Source of the DNA: Campanula takesimana
Taxonomy: Eukaryota > Streptophyta > Magnoliopsida > Asterales > Campanulaceae
DNA: 64,000 nucleotides
NCBI GenBank assembly: GCA_026119855.1
Contig: JAOWBW010001586.1
Span: forward strand, 124,001-188,000
Reading direction: 5' to 3'
Under the pieces are notes generated by a model. It searched no databases, was not told the origin of the DNA, and saw only the letters and a list, made by a program, of their open reading frames with translations. Both the position numbers and the translations under genes were made by a program. The stretch's first letter is position 1; each line of letters begins with the position of its first letter. Of this stretch, positions 47,324 through 58,826 are shown piece by piece.

Positions 47324-48686
47324 TGTTGGTCCCAAATGGCAACAAGGGTATGGAAAATAGCTAGAGGAGGGGTGAATAGCTGTTTTAAAATTCTTTTTGT
47401 ACCCTTGAGAATTCAATGGCAAATGCGCACTTAATCAAATAAGCGTTATGAAATGCGCCTAAGTGAGTGAGTGAAATGCACAGCGGAATAGTTAAGTAAA
47501 TTAGGTGCAAATGATTAAAAGGGGGCGCAACACACACTCTAAGTAATTTGGCTCAAAGTGGGTGAAATAAAGAACTTAGGCAAATGATATAACCAACACA
47601 ACACAATTCAGATCAATCAATCTACAATGATTAAACAAGCAAATAGTGGGTAAAGATAATAACTTGAAAGTAAATGACAAGATATTATTACGCGCTATTT
47701 GGAGAGGTTCGATCGGGAAAATGATCTACATCCTCTAACAAGATGGTTAGTCTTGGATTTCTAATGGAGATCTTATATAATGAGAGAGTGTTACAAATTA
47801 CAATCGTTTGAGCTTATACATTAACTCAAGATCTAATATTCTATGAAAGAAAAAATCCTAGACAATAACCGGTGTATCTCTAAAAGAAAGATCTAAGTGA
47901 TCAAACTTAAAGAGGTGCGTGTGTGATTTTTGATTCAAGGCTCTTTAGATCTTTGAGATTGAGAGCACAAGAAAACTAAAGTGTTTTTGCTTGAGGATCT
48001 GGGCTAAGGATGAAGGTATGAAGATGTTCTTGAGAATTCTGGAAAATCAAAGGCAATCTTCAAATCTTCAACAAATGCTTGAGAGAGAAATTATGAGATT
48101 CTTAGCAACTTCAAAACGTTTAAAGTTATGGGGTATTTATAGTAGATCCCCAAAAACTAGCCGTTGGAAATCCCTTGTGGATAAAGTTAAAGGACAGATG
48201 TGCTGTCGTTCATTGAGTGGAGCACGTGTCCTTTTATAGCCGTTAGACACATAACACAAATATGACCGTTATGGACAGGTGTCCTTAGATGCGGGTGCAT
48301 ACGTGTTATTTAAGCACCGTTGGATCATTGGCGTAGTTTGAATTTCTTCAAGTCTTCATGTCTTCAATAAATCACCAAGTGTTGATTTAATATCAAAGAG
48401 GCGCGTAGACGCGTTGAGTCTTTAGGGCGCGTAGCATAGCGTGCGCTTATGAGGCGCATAGACGCATGCTAAGGTCCCATGGCACAAGGCTTAAATCAAC
48501 ATTGTGATTTTCTTCAATCTTGACATTCTAGCCCTATTCTATTACAATAGACTACCTAAAAAATGAAGTATAAATACTTCTTACATGTGGGTCTAAAGTC
48601 CATGAAATAAAACTTAGGTGATGGATCAATCAAGTCTAATCAATCCTATTACATTGAAACTGAGATATAAGTGGGCATACCCAACA
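47324..48686 (-). mobile_element. LTR of Sirevirus-like element B2
   Basis: 1363 bp from TGTTGGTCCCAAATGG to ATACCCAACA, collinear with the B1 LTR at 31559-33023. The polypurine-tract complement atctccccctatttg follows, so this is the 3' LTR of a minus-strand element. The minus-strand TATA box is at 48134-48141. Confidence 0.85.
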
Positions 48687-49205
48687 ATCTCCCCCTATTT
48701 GATTGATGCCATTACCTACTATATCAGGGACAAACATTATACTTGATAATAACATGTCCAAATAAATGAAATTGATAAATCATGTCTCAAGTTAATGCAC
48801 ACACTAATCCAAGATATAGATTTCTAATCTATTCCAATAAAGATAAAACATTACAAATGGAAAGATAGAAACATAGTTTTAACACATTGAAAGTGATATA
48901 TGAGTTTTGGTTTGAAATGTATTTAAACAAACTTTAAACTCAATGCATGAAAATATGAAACAGTTCAAATATGATGCATATAATTTTAAACAATAGATTC
49001 ATTGTTCTACAAACAAGAAGTATGAGTGAACAAGGTTTCATAATAAGTGATGCATTGTTCTCATTAATACTCGAAATATAGGAGTTTACAGTTTACAAGT
49101 ATTTAAAAGAACAAAGACAAAAAGTGCTAAAACACATGAGAACTAAATCACTAACAAAAGGTTTTCTACCACAATAGTTCTAAAAACTTACAAACAAACT
49201 AAAAA
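48687..49205 (-). other. Sirevirus B2 3' untranslated region
   Basis: Collinear with 33024-33549 of B1, with small substitutions and indels. No coding content. Confidence 0.65.
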
Positions 49206-50116
49206 CTAAGGGTTGGGAGGAGGCACGCCATCGTCTTCCTTAAATCCTTCTTTTATCTCCTTCACGGAGCGCTGGATTTGCTTTGAAAGTTGGTGACAAC
49301 GGTTTACAACACCATGAGTGTCAGTGACACCATCTCTAATGTAGCGCAGATGATCAACATTGATGCCCTGATACTTATCAATGGTGCGTTGAGTGATGGC
49401 TTGCTGTTGAGAAATATTTTCTGCCACTATTTAAAAGTTAGCTTCAACAGCAGCTTGCGCGGTGACAATATCAGCAGAAGTTCTTTCTGCGTGCCTATCT
49501 GCGTTGGAATGCGCAGCATTAAAATGAGTAATAATCAACTCCTTCAAAATGTATAACTTTGAGAGTAGGGAGTGAGAGTTAAAAGGTAGGGCGCTAGAGG
49601 AGGGCGCAGAAGAGGGCGCGGTATCTATATGTGCGCTCGGAGCATTCTCGAGCTCATCCTTGATTTCTTTCAACTTGTCCATCACATTTACTAACTTATC
49701 ACTTTCAACGGTGACTAAGTCAAGTAATTTCTTAATGTCTGCAGCTACACTGGTCTCTACTTGCTGAATTGCATCAATAAAAGCTTGACCATCAGTGAGC
49801 TTGATTCCTCCTGCAATTCTTTCATGAAGCTCAGCAAGTGTGTCTTTGAATAAATCATTCATTTGCGCGATAGCATCACTCCATTGCTGAGGGGTCAAAA
49901 AATGTTTGTCTCTGATATCAGCGCCAATGCGCGTAATCTCCCAATTAATGGAAGCAATCTCATCTGCCTGATTGGTTAACAATGAAGTATAAAGCTCTAA
50001 CTGAGACTTAATTCGAGCTTGGATTTCATGAAGTTGTTGAAGCATAGAAATAACTACACCCATATCAGCATTAGGAGGAGGAGGCGCGTCAGATTGGGGC
50101 GCAGAAGGATCAGAGC
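49206..50116 (-). pseudogene. 3' half of the Sirevirus extra ORF (copy B2)
   Basis: Minus-strand relative of the B1 extra ORF, better preserved. From the 5' side: a Pro/Ser-rich segment, then QLHEIQARIKSQLELYTSLL, a long helical, heptad-like region with ETSVAADIKKLLDLVTVESD and VNVMDKLKEIKDELENAP, then LKELIITHFNAAHSNADRHAE and QQQAITQRTIDKYQGINVDH, ending with PPPNP and a stop at 49206-49208. One in-frame TAA near 49432-49434 splits it; B1 has a CAA codon there. No hydrophobic membrane anchor is visible, so it looks like a cytoplasmic or virion-like-particle coiled-coil protein rather than an envelope protein; that is inference. At 50117 it runs into a hAT-type fragment. Confidence 0.72.
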
Positions 50117-50282
50117 TAGGGATGGCAATTTGTCTGAACCCGCTCCGTATCCAGGACGATCCGCTCCGCAGCGGGGCGGGTTTGGTAGCCTTTTTTCAAA
50201 ACCCGGCGGGTCACGGGGCGGGTCCGGTTTTACATCACAACCCGCGGGGCCCCGCCCCGCCCCGTATACTTAATATATGTAT
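50117..50282. mobile_element. hAT-type MITE fragment (GGGATGGCAAT end)
   Basis: Starts tagggatggcaatttgtc and continues with GC-rich words (cgcagcggggcgggtttgg, ggccccgccccgccccgta). The left terminal sequence resembles plant hAT MITE ends. The right end is missing, so the element is truncated where an LTR fragment begins. Confidence 0.55.
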
Positions 50283-50567
50283 TTAATTACTATAATGTCC
50301 CTTTAGATCTTTGAAATTGAGAGCACAAGAAAACTAAAGTGTTTTTGCTTGAGGATCTGGGCTAAGAATGAAGGTATGAAGATGTTCTTGAGAATTCTAG
50401 AAAATCGAAGGCAATCTTCAAATCTTCAACAAATGCTTGAGAGAGAAATTCTGAGATTCTTAGCAACTTAAAAATGTTTGAAGTTATGAGGCGCATAGAC
50501 GCATGCTAAGGGTGCATGGCGCGAGCCTTAAATCAATATTGTGATTTTCTTCAATCTTGACATTCTA
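50283..50567 (-). mobile_element. Sirevirus LTR fragment
   Basis: Collinear with part of the B2 LTR (aagtgtttttgcttgaggat, about 47982), ending at cttgacattcta. There it joins directly to element-internal sequence (aaatgaccgcaagaag). It is a rearranged piece preceding the tandem array. Confidence 0.75.
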
Positions 50568-52313
50568 AATGACCGCAAGAAGACAAGGATCTCAAATATG
50601 TAAACCAAAACAAGTACAAAACAACAACAAATCAAGAAAATGGATTCAAAGATCCAAAAATTTGAAAGTCTAAAATGGAAAATCTTCAGATTCGTAACAA
50701 ATACCGCATTGATCGTTGTAAAGTTAGATTCAAAAGATTCGAAATCATGAAACGAACATAACCTAACAAACGATTTCGAAAACAGAGAACCGAAGCAAAA
50801 TCAAACTAAGAAAATGGGTTTTTTGTTTAGAAAATGACGAAAACTCAAAAAAATTCAGATCAATCAATCTACAATGATTAAACAAGCAAATAGTGAGTAA
50901 AGATAATAACTTGAAAGTAAATGACAAGATATTAATACGCGCTATTTGGAGAGGTTCGATTGGGAAAATGATCTACTTCCTCTACCAGATGGTTAGTCTT
51001 GGATTTCTAATGGAGATCTTATATAATGAGAGTGTGTTACAAATTACAATCGTTGAGCTTATACACTAACTCAAGATCTAATATTCTATGAAAGAATAAA
51101 TCCTAGACAATAACTGGTGTATCTCTAAAAGAAAGATCTAAGTGATCAAACTTAAAGAGGTGCGTGTGTGATTTTAGATTCAAGGCTCTTTAGATCTTTG
51201 AAATTGAGAGAACAAGGAAAACTAAAGTGTTTTGCTTGAGGATCTGGGCTAAGGATGAAGGTATGAAGATGTTCTTGAGAATTCTAGAAAATCAAAGGCA
51301 ATCTTCAAATCTTCAACAAATGCTTGAGAGAGAAATTCTGAGATTCTTAGCAACTTCAAAACGTTTGAAGTTATGAGGCGCATAGACGCATGCTAAGGGT
51401 GCATGGCGCGAGCCTTAAATCAATATTGTGATTTTCTTCAATCTTGACATTCTAGCCCTATTCCTAAGCCTATTCTATTACAATAGACTACCTAAAAAAT
51501 GAAGTATAAATACTTCTTACATGTGGGTCTAAAGTCCATGAAATAAAACTTAGGTGATGGATGGTCAATCAATCTAATCAATCCTATTTACATTGAAACT
51601 GAGATATAAGTAGGCATACCCAACACAAAACAACAAAACAAAAATTTTGCGGCATGATAATAAACAAAAAATAAAGTTATATTGACATTAAATATGATGC
51701 CTAGAAAGAAATAGTTGAATATAAATTTTTAATGTCTAATATTGACAATTATATGTCATTTGAGAACTTTAAACTAAATTAAAGGATGTAACATTTTTAA
51801 AAATATAATTTTAAACTGAAAAATAAATACTTATTCTTGAATGTTAAAATATCGAATATATTATAACACAATATTAGATTGTTTGTATTTATCACTCATA
51901 GTTTTTATAGTCAGATATTTAATATAGCAATTTAATTCTCACTCTGTACAAAATGAAGGACCTTCTTATTAAGACACTCTAAAAAGTTTACTTTTATTAG
52001 TAAACATGCATATATATTCTTGCTATCTATGTTCAAACTTTTAGTTTTGCAGGTATAAAATAAAATATGAAACAAATGGTAAAGATTCATTTAGAGATTC
52101 ATTTTTGAGAAAAAAAGTCATTTAATTTGGGACAGATATAAAAAAAATACTAAATTAACACGGCCTTCATATCTAGGGTTAAATTTGTTGGGCATATGTA
52201 AATTTGTTAAGCTCAATAACTAAATGAAATTATACAAGAAAAGAGTAACTGTTGAGGGGTAACGTTTTCACAAGAATATGCCATGTGGCATTGCTGATGT
52301 CAGCGGCTTCGGG

Positions 52314-52345
<32 letters not shown>

Positions 52346-53001
52346 GGCGCATAGACACATAAAATAAGCAAAGTATAGACTAGGCGCATACGAAATTTGA
52401 GGCGCATAGAATAATTAGGCGCAGAGAGTCATAGGCGCATAAGAGAGCACAATGAGTCAAGGCGCATGATTATAGTAGGCGCATGAAATTTGGAAAGTGC
52501 ATAGGAATACAAGGCGCATATTATGTTTCTATGAAAAATACTAAGGAAAAATTAAAAACATAGAAAAATTTGACTAAGTATGAACTGAGGCGCATAAGAT
52601 ATTTAGGCGCATAATGTTATTAGGCGCATGAAGGATTGAGGCGCATAACATTTGTAATAGCCATAGGCGCATACCCATGTTAGGCGCATGAATCAATTTG
52701 AGGCGCATAATATCAATAGACGCATAATCAATTAGGCGCATGGATGCATATTTAAGCGCATAACTATGTAAATAATTTGAACTTAGCATAAAAACACACA
52801 AACAAGCAAAAATCATAAACATGAAGGAATTAAGAATCAAACATGAAAATTTTGAAAAAACAAGCTTTGAAAATTTGAAACCCAAGTCATGCAAAAATAA
52901 CGAAGAACACGAATAACATGTCTTGAGTGCTCGAAGAACACCAAGAACACCAAGAATACATAATTTGTGAAACTTCACCAAATCAAGCATACAATATGTC
53001 A
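50568..53001. repeat. Composite tandem unit 1 (2434 bp)
   Basis: The unit consists of (a) an AT-rich element-internal piece (aaatgaccgcaagaag...), (b) the last ~770 bp of a Sirevirus LTR, from ttcagatcaatc to cataccc plus aaca, (c) about 0.7 kb of AT-rich DNA not found elsewhere in the element, ending in a short (TA)n tract (52318-52345), and (d) a GGCGCA array plus flanking internal sequence. It contains no credible gene; short frames in (d) are read from the motif array. Confidence 0.85.
52346..52765. repeat. GGCGCA motif array 2
   Basis: About 16 GGCGCA words, plus variants (agacgcata, aagcgcata, agtgcata), lie within 420 bp in AT-rich DNA, collinear in part with array 1. The minus-strand frame over it reads as recurring CA/MRL/YAP words and is an artefact of the motif. 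Confidence 0.88.
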
Positions 53002-54757
53002 AAATGACCGCAAGAAGACAAGGATCTCAAATATGTAAACCAAAACAAGTACAAAACAACAACAAATCAAGAAAATGGATTCAAAGATCCAAAAATTTGA
53101 AAAGTCTAAAAATGGAAAATCTTCAGATTCGTAACAAATACCGCATTGATCGTTGTAAAGTTAGATTCAAAAGATTCGAAATCATGAAACGAACATAACC
53201 TAACAAACGATTTCGAAAACAGAGAACCGAAGCAAAATCAAACTAAGAAAATGGGTTTTTTGGTTTAGAAAATGACGAAAACTCAAAAAAAATTCAGATC
53301 AATCAATCTACAATGATTAAACAAGCAAATAGTGAGTAAAGATAATAACTTGAAAGTAAATGACAAGATATTAATACGCGCTATTTGGAGAGGTTCGATT
53401 GGGAAAATGATCTACTTCCTCTACCAAGATGGTTAGTCTTGGATTTCTAATGGAGATCTTATATAATGAGAGTGTGTTACAAATTACAATCGTTTGAGCT
53501 TATACACTAACTCAAGATCTAATATTCTATGAAAGAACAAATCCTAGACAATAACTGGTGTATCTCTAAAAGAAAGATCTAAGTGATCAAACTTAAAGAG
53601 GTGCGTGTGTGATTTTAGATTCAAGGCTCTTTAGATCTTTGAAATTGAGAGCACAAGAAAACTAAAGTGTTTTTGCTTGAGGATCTGGGCTAAGGATGAA
53701 GGTATGAAGATGTTCTTGAGAATTCTAGAAAATCAAAGGCAATCTTCAAATCTTCAACAAATGCTTGAGAGAGAAATTCTGAGATTCTTAGCAACTTCAA
53801 AACGTTTGAAGTTATGAGGCGCATAGACGCATGCTAAGGGTGCATGGCGCGAGCCTTAAATCAATATTGTGATTTTCTTCAATCTTGACATTCTAGCCCT
53901 ATTCCTAAGCCTATTCTATTACAATAGACTACCTAAAAAATGAAGTATAAATACTTCTTACATGTGGGTCTAAAGTCCATGAAATAAAACTTAGGTGATG
54001 GATCAATCAAATCTAATCAATCCTATTACATTGAAACTGAGATATAAGTAGGCATACCCAACATAAAACAACAAAACAAAATTTTTGCGGCATGATAATA
54101 AACAAAAAAAAAAAAGTTATTTTGACATTAACATATGATGCCTAGAAAGAAATAGTTGAATATAAATTTTTTAATGTCTAATATTGACAATTATATGTCA
54201 TTTGAGAACTTTAAACTAAATTAAAGGATGTAACATTTTTAAAAATATAATTTTAAACTGAAAAATAAATACTTATTCTTTAATGTTAAAATACCGAATA
54301 TATTATAACCACAAATATTAGATTGTTTGTATTTATCACTCATAGTTTTTATAGTCAGATATTTAATATAGCAATTTAATTCTCACTCTGTACAAAATGA
54401 AGGACCTTCTTATTAAGACACTCTAAAAAGTTTACTTTTATTAGTAAACATGCATATATATTCTTGCTATCTATGTTCAAACTTTTAGTTTTGCAAGTAT
54501 AAAATAAAATATGAAACAAATGGTAAAGATTCATTTAGAGATTAATTTTTGAGAAAAAAAGTCATTTAATTTGGGACAGATATAAAAAAAAATACTAAAT
54601 TAACACGGCCTTCATAACTAGGGTTAAATTGTTGGGCATATGTAAATTTGTTAAGCTCAATAACTAAATGAAATTATACAAGAAAAGAGTAACTGTTGAG
54701 GGGTAACGTTTTCACAAGAATATGCCATGGGGCATTGCTGATGTCAGCGGCTTCGGG

Positions 54758-54833
<76 letters not shown>

Positions 54834-55487
54834 CGCATAGACACATAAAATAAGCAAAGTATAGACTAGGCGCATACGAAATTTGAGGCGCATAGAATAA
54901 TTAGGCGCAGAGAGTCATAGGCGCATAAGAGAGCACAATGAGTCAAGGCGCATGATTATAGTAGGCGCATGAAATTTGGAAAGTGCATAGGAATACAAGG
55001 CGCATATTATGTTTCAATGAAAAATACTAAGGAAAAATTAAAAACATAGAAAAATTTGACTAAGTATGAACTGAGGCGCATAAGATATTTAGGCGCATAA
55101 TGTTATTAGGCGCATGAAGGATTGAGGCGCATAACATTTGTAATAGCCATAGGCGCATACCCATGTTAGGCGCATGAATCACTTTGAGGCGCATAATATC
55201 AATAGACGCATAATCAACTAGGCGCATGGATGCATATTTAGGCGCATAACTATGTAAATAATTTGAACTTAGCATAAAAACACACAAACAAGCAAAAATC
55301 ATAAACATGAAGGAATTAAGAATCAAACATGAAAATTTTGAAAAAACAAGTTTTGAAAATTTGAAACCCAAGTCATGCAAAAATAACGAAGAACACGAAG
55401 AACATGTCTTGAGTGCTCGAAGAACACCAAGAACACCAAGAATACATAATTTGTGAAACTTCACCAAATCAAGCATACAATATGTCA
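53002..55487. repeat. Composite tandem unit 2 (2486 bp)
   Basis: Same order of parts as unit 1, nearly identical over long stretches; for example, the 142-codon minus-strand frames of units 1 and 2 differ at only a few codons. The (TA)n tract is longer (54763-54830). Confidence 0.88.
54832..55250. repeat. GGCGCA motif array 3
   Basis: Near-identical copy of array 2, offset by one composite unit (2486 bp). Confidence 0.9.
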
Positions 55488-57287
55488 AAATGACCGCAAG
55501 AAGACAAGGATCTCAAATATGTAAACCAAAACAAGTACAAAACAACAACAAATCAAGAAAATGGATTCAAAGATCCGAAAATTTGAAAAGTCTAAAAATG
55601 GAAAATCTTCAGATTCGTAACAAATACCGCATTGATCGTTGTAAAGTTAGATTCAAAAGATTCGAAATCATGAAACGAACATAACCTAACAAACGATTTC
55701 GAAAACAGAGAACCGAAGCAAAATCAAACTAAGAAAATGGGTTTTTTGGTTTAGAAAATGACGAAAACTCAAAAAAATTCAGATCAATCAATCTACAATG
55801 ATTAAACAAGCAAATAGTGAGTAAAGATAATAACTTGAAAGTAAATGACAAGATATTAATACGCGCTATTTGGAGAGCTTCGATTGGGAAAATGATCTAC
55901 TTCCTCTACCAAGATGGTTAGTCTTGGATTTCTAATGGAGATCTTATATAATGAGAGTGTGTTACAAATTACAATCGTTTGAGCTTATACACTAACTCAA
56001 GATCTAATATTCTATGAAAGAACAAATCCTAGACAATAACTGGTGTATCTCTAAAAGAAAGATCTAAGTGATCAAACTTAAAGAGGTGCGTGTGTGATTT
56101 TAGATTCAAGGCTCTTTAGATCTTTGAAATTGAGAGCACAAGAAAACTAAAGTGTTTTTGCTTGAGGATCTGGGCTAAGGATGAATGTATAAAGATGTTC
56201 TTGAGAATTCTAGAAAATCAAAGGCAATCTTCAAATCTTCAACAAATGCTTGAGAGAGAAATTCTGAGATTCTTAGCAACTTCAAAACGTTTGAAGTTAT
56301 GAGGCGCATAGACGCATGCTAAGGGTGCATGGCGCGAGCCTTAAATCAATATTGTGATTTTCTTCAATCTTGACATTCTAGCCCTATTCCTAAGCCTATT
56401 CTATTACAATAGACTACCTAAAAAATCAAGTATAAATACTTCTTACATGTGGGTCTAAAGTCCATGAAATAAAACTTAGGTGATGGATCAATCAAATCTA
56501 ATCAATCCTATTACATTGAAACTGAGATATAAGTAGGCATACCCAACACAAAACAACAAAACAAAAATTTTGCGGCATGATAATAAACAAAAAAATAAAG
56601 TTATTTTGACATTAACATATGATGCCTAGAAAGAAATAGTTGAATATAAATTTTTTAATGTCTAATATTGACAATTATATGTCATTTGAGAACTTTAAAC
56701 TAAATTAAAGGATGTAACATTTTTAAAAATATAATTTTAAACTGAAAAATAAATACTTATTCTTGAATGTTAAAATATCGAATATATTATAACCACAAAT
56801 ATTAGATTGTTTGTATTTATCACTCATAGTTTTTATAGTCAGATATTTAATATAGCAATTTAATTCTCACTCTGTACAAAATGAAGGACCTTCTTATTAA
56901 GACACTCTAAAAAGTTTACTTTTATTAGTAAACATGCATATATATTCTTGCTATCTATGTTCAAACTTTTAGTTTTGCAGGTATAAAATAAAATATGAAA
57001 CAAATGGTAAAGATTTATTTAGAGATTCATTTTTGAGAAAAAAAGTCATTTAATTTGGGACAGATATAAAAAAAATACTAAATTAACACGGCCTTCATAT
57101 CTAGGGTTAAATTTGTTGGGCATATGTAAATTTGTTAAGCTCAATAACTAAATGAAATTATACAAGAAAAGAGTAACTGTTGAGGGGTAACGTTTTCACA
57201 AGAATATGCCATGTGGCATTGCTGATGTCAGCGGCTTCGGGTATATATATATATATATGTATATATATATGTATATATATATATATG

Positions 57288-57319
<32 letters not shown>

Positions 57320-57322
57320 TAT
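55488..57322. repeat. Composite tandem unit 3 (partial)
   Basis: Repeats parts a-c of the unit but ends within the (TA)n tract (57241-57322, interrupted by tatg words). It then passes into unrelated DNA (gggaagggatattgcc). Part d is absent. Confidence 0.88.
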
Positions 57323-57827
57323 GGGAAGGGATATTGCCACTAAAATACTTACTTATCCACTACATTCATTAAAGTTTGAATGAATTAATAGACATCTTGA
57401 CACAATTTCCCTTGACTTAACCTTACTTCAAATTCAAAATAACATTCCAAAGTTATCATTTATTTTGTATTTTTGAAATATTTGAGTTTTTATTTTTATG
57501 GAATTCTGAATTCAAGTAAAAATTATAACGATTAATAAAATAATATTCACAAAAAAGAGAGTAAATATTAGCCATTAAAAGAAACAATACTGAGGTTTGG
57601 GGATTGCAACGGGTCGAATACGGTCTGGATATTGCAAAACCCACATCCGACCCGAGGCTACCAAGCCCGTATCCGAACCCTTCCATATCCGACGACGGGC
57701 GAATCCGTATCCGCCTCTATCCGCCCGTAAGATCCGCCCAAAATCAAAATCCACAGTTAACATTCATTTTTGGGGACGGAGGGAGTTAACTTTCAGTTAA
57801 AAATAACCAAAATCAAGAACAAGCTAT
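57323..57827. other. AT-rich DNA with a hAT-type fragment, no gene
   Basis: Contains a GC-rich stretch of repeated ccgtatccg/gatccgcc words (57590-57745) whose start (tttggggattgcaacgggtc) resembles hAT MITE ends. It is followed by a lone Stowaway end (ggggacggagggag, 57772-57785). No complete element could be bounded. Confidence 0.5.
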
Positions 57828-58280
57828 GCAACTATTTTCATTGGGCAGCGATTCGAAATGAAGATACTGCAATCCCTTAATAACCCCAACATCGATTCGA
57901 AATATCACAAAAGACAGGGTCCAATTCAAATTCAATTTCGAACAAAAAGTAAGGAAATTAACAGTACCTTCAATGGCTTCTCGAGGGGTCTTCAAATTCG
58001 ACGCTGGAAGGATGGCGGATGAGTGTGACTGGAAGCGGAGGGCTCCTTCAAGATCTTGGGGGAAGTGCCGGCGGCGCGGACTAGCTTGTCGCCTTGACCG
58101 TGATTCATCTCGATGTTGTGGATGATTGGGTTGTTGTTCATCATTGAATCGAATGATTTGGAAGAAGATGAGGAGGAGCTGAAGAGGCAAATTGGGACTG
58201 GCGGAGGGTGGTGATGGAGAAGTCGGCGTCGCTCTCTCTCGGATAGCTCGACAAATTGAAAACCCTAATCTGAACCTCTC
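57828..58280 (-). pseudogene. Duplicated gene-like 5' segment, copy 1
   Basis: A 453-bp unit repeated directly by the next feature. On the minus strand it looks like a leader and first exon. A GAGAGGTTCAGATTAGGG-like leader is followed by an ATGATGAACAACAACCC start, a short Asn/Ser-rich reading frame and a possible splice donor (GAAG|GTACTG near 57967). I do not recognise the protein. No downstream exon was found, so the copy is probably a fragment. Confidence 0.5.
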
Positions 58281-58745
58281 GCAACTATTTTCATTGGGCA
58301 GCGATTCGAAATGAAGATACTGCAATCCCTTAATAACCCCAACATCGATTCGAAATATCACAAAAGACAGGGTCCAATTCAAATTCAATTTCGAACAAAA
58401 AGTAAGGAAATTAACAGTACCTTCAATGGCTTCTCGAGGGGTCTTCAAATTCGATGCTGGAAGGATGGCGGATGAGTGTGACTGGAAGTGGAAGGCTCCT
58501 TCAAGATCTTGAAGGAAGTGCTGGCGGCGCGGACTAGCTTATCGCCTTGACCGGGATTCATCTCGATGTTGTGGATGATTGGGTTGTTGTTCATCATTGA
58601 ATCGAATGATTTGGAAGAAGATGAGGAGGAGCTGAAGAGGCGAATTGGGACTGACGGAGGGTGGTGATGGAGAAGTCGGCGTCGCTCTCTCTCTCGGATA
58701 GCTCGACAAATTGAAAACCCTAATCTGAACCTCTCGCCTGTCGCC
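58281..58745 (-). pseudogene. Gene-like 5' segment, copy 2 (TATA side)
   Basis: Second copy of the 453-bp unit, a few percent diverged, with a two-base CT insertion. It starts ATG ATG at 58597 and reads MMNNNPIIHNIEMNPGQGD, stopping near 58445 before the donor at 58419-58420. Upstream on the minus strand lies TATATATG (about 58748-58755), a possible TATA box. Because the unit length is a multiple of three, an unrelated frame stays open across both copies. Function unknown. Confidence 0.5.
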
Positions 58746-58826
58746 TCACATATATACAAGGCAGGGGAGTAATAATAATGGAAAGCAAGGGAAAAATAGT
58801 AAATAACCTAATATAAACATTATTCG

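Noticed and set aside
52574..53002. 142-codon minus-strand frame, repeated at 55060-55488
   Set aside because: It is read across the GGCGCA array and repeats only because the DNA unit is duplicated. The residue pattern follows the motif, there is no homology, and the equivalent B1 stretch is intron-like.
57158..57383. Ile/Tyr-rich open frames on both strands
   Set aside because: Translation of a (TA)n microsatellite.
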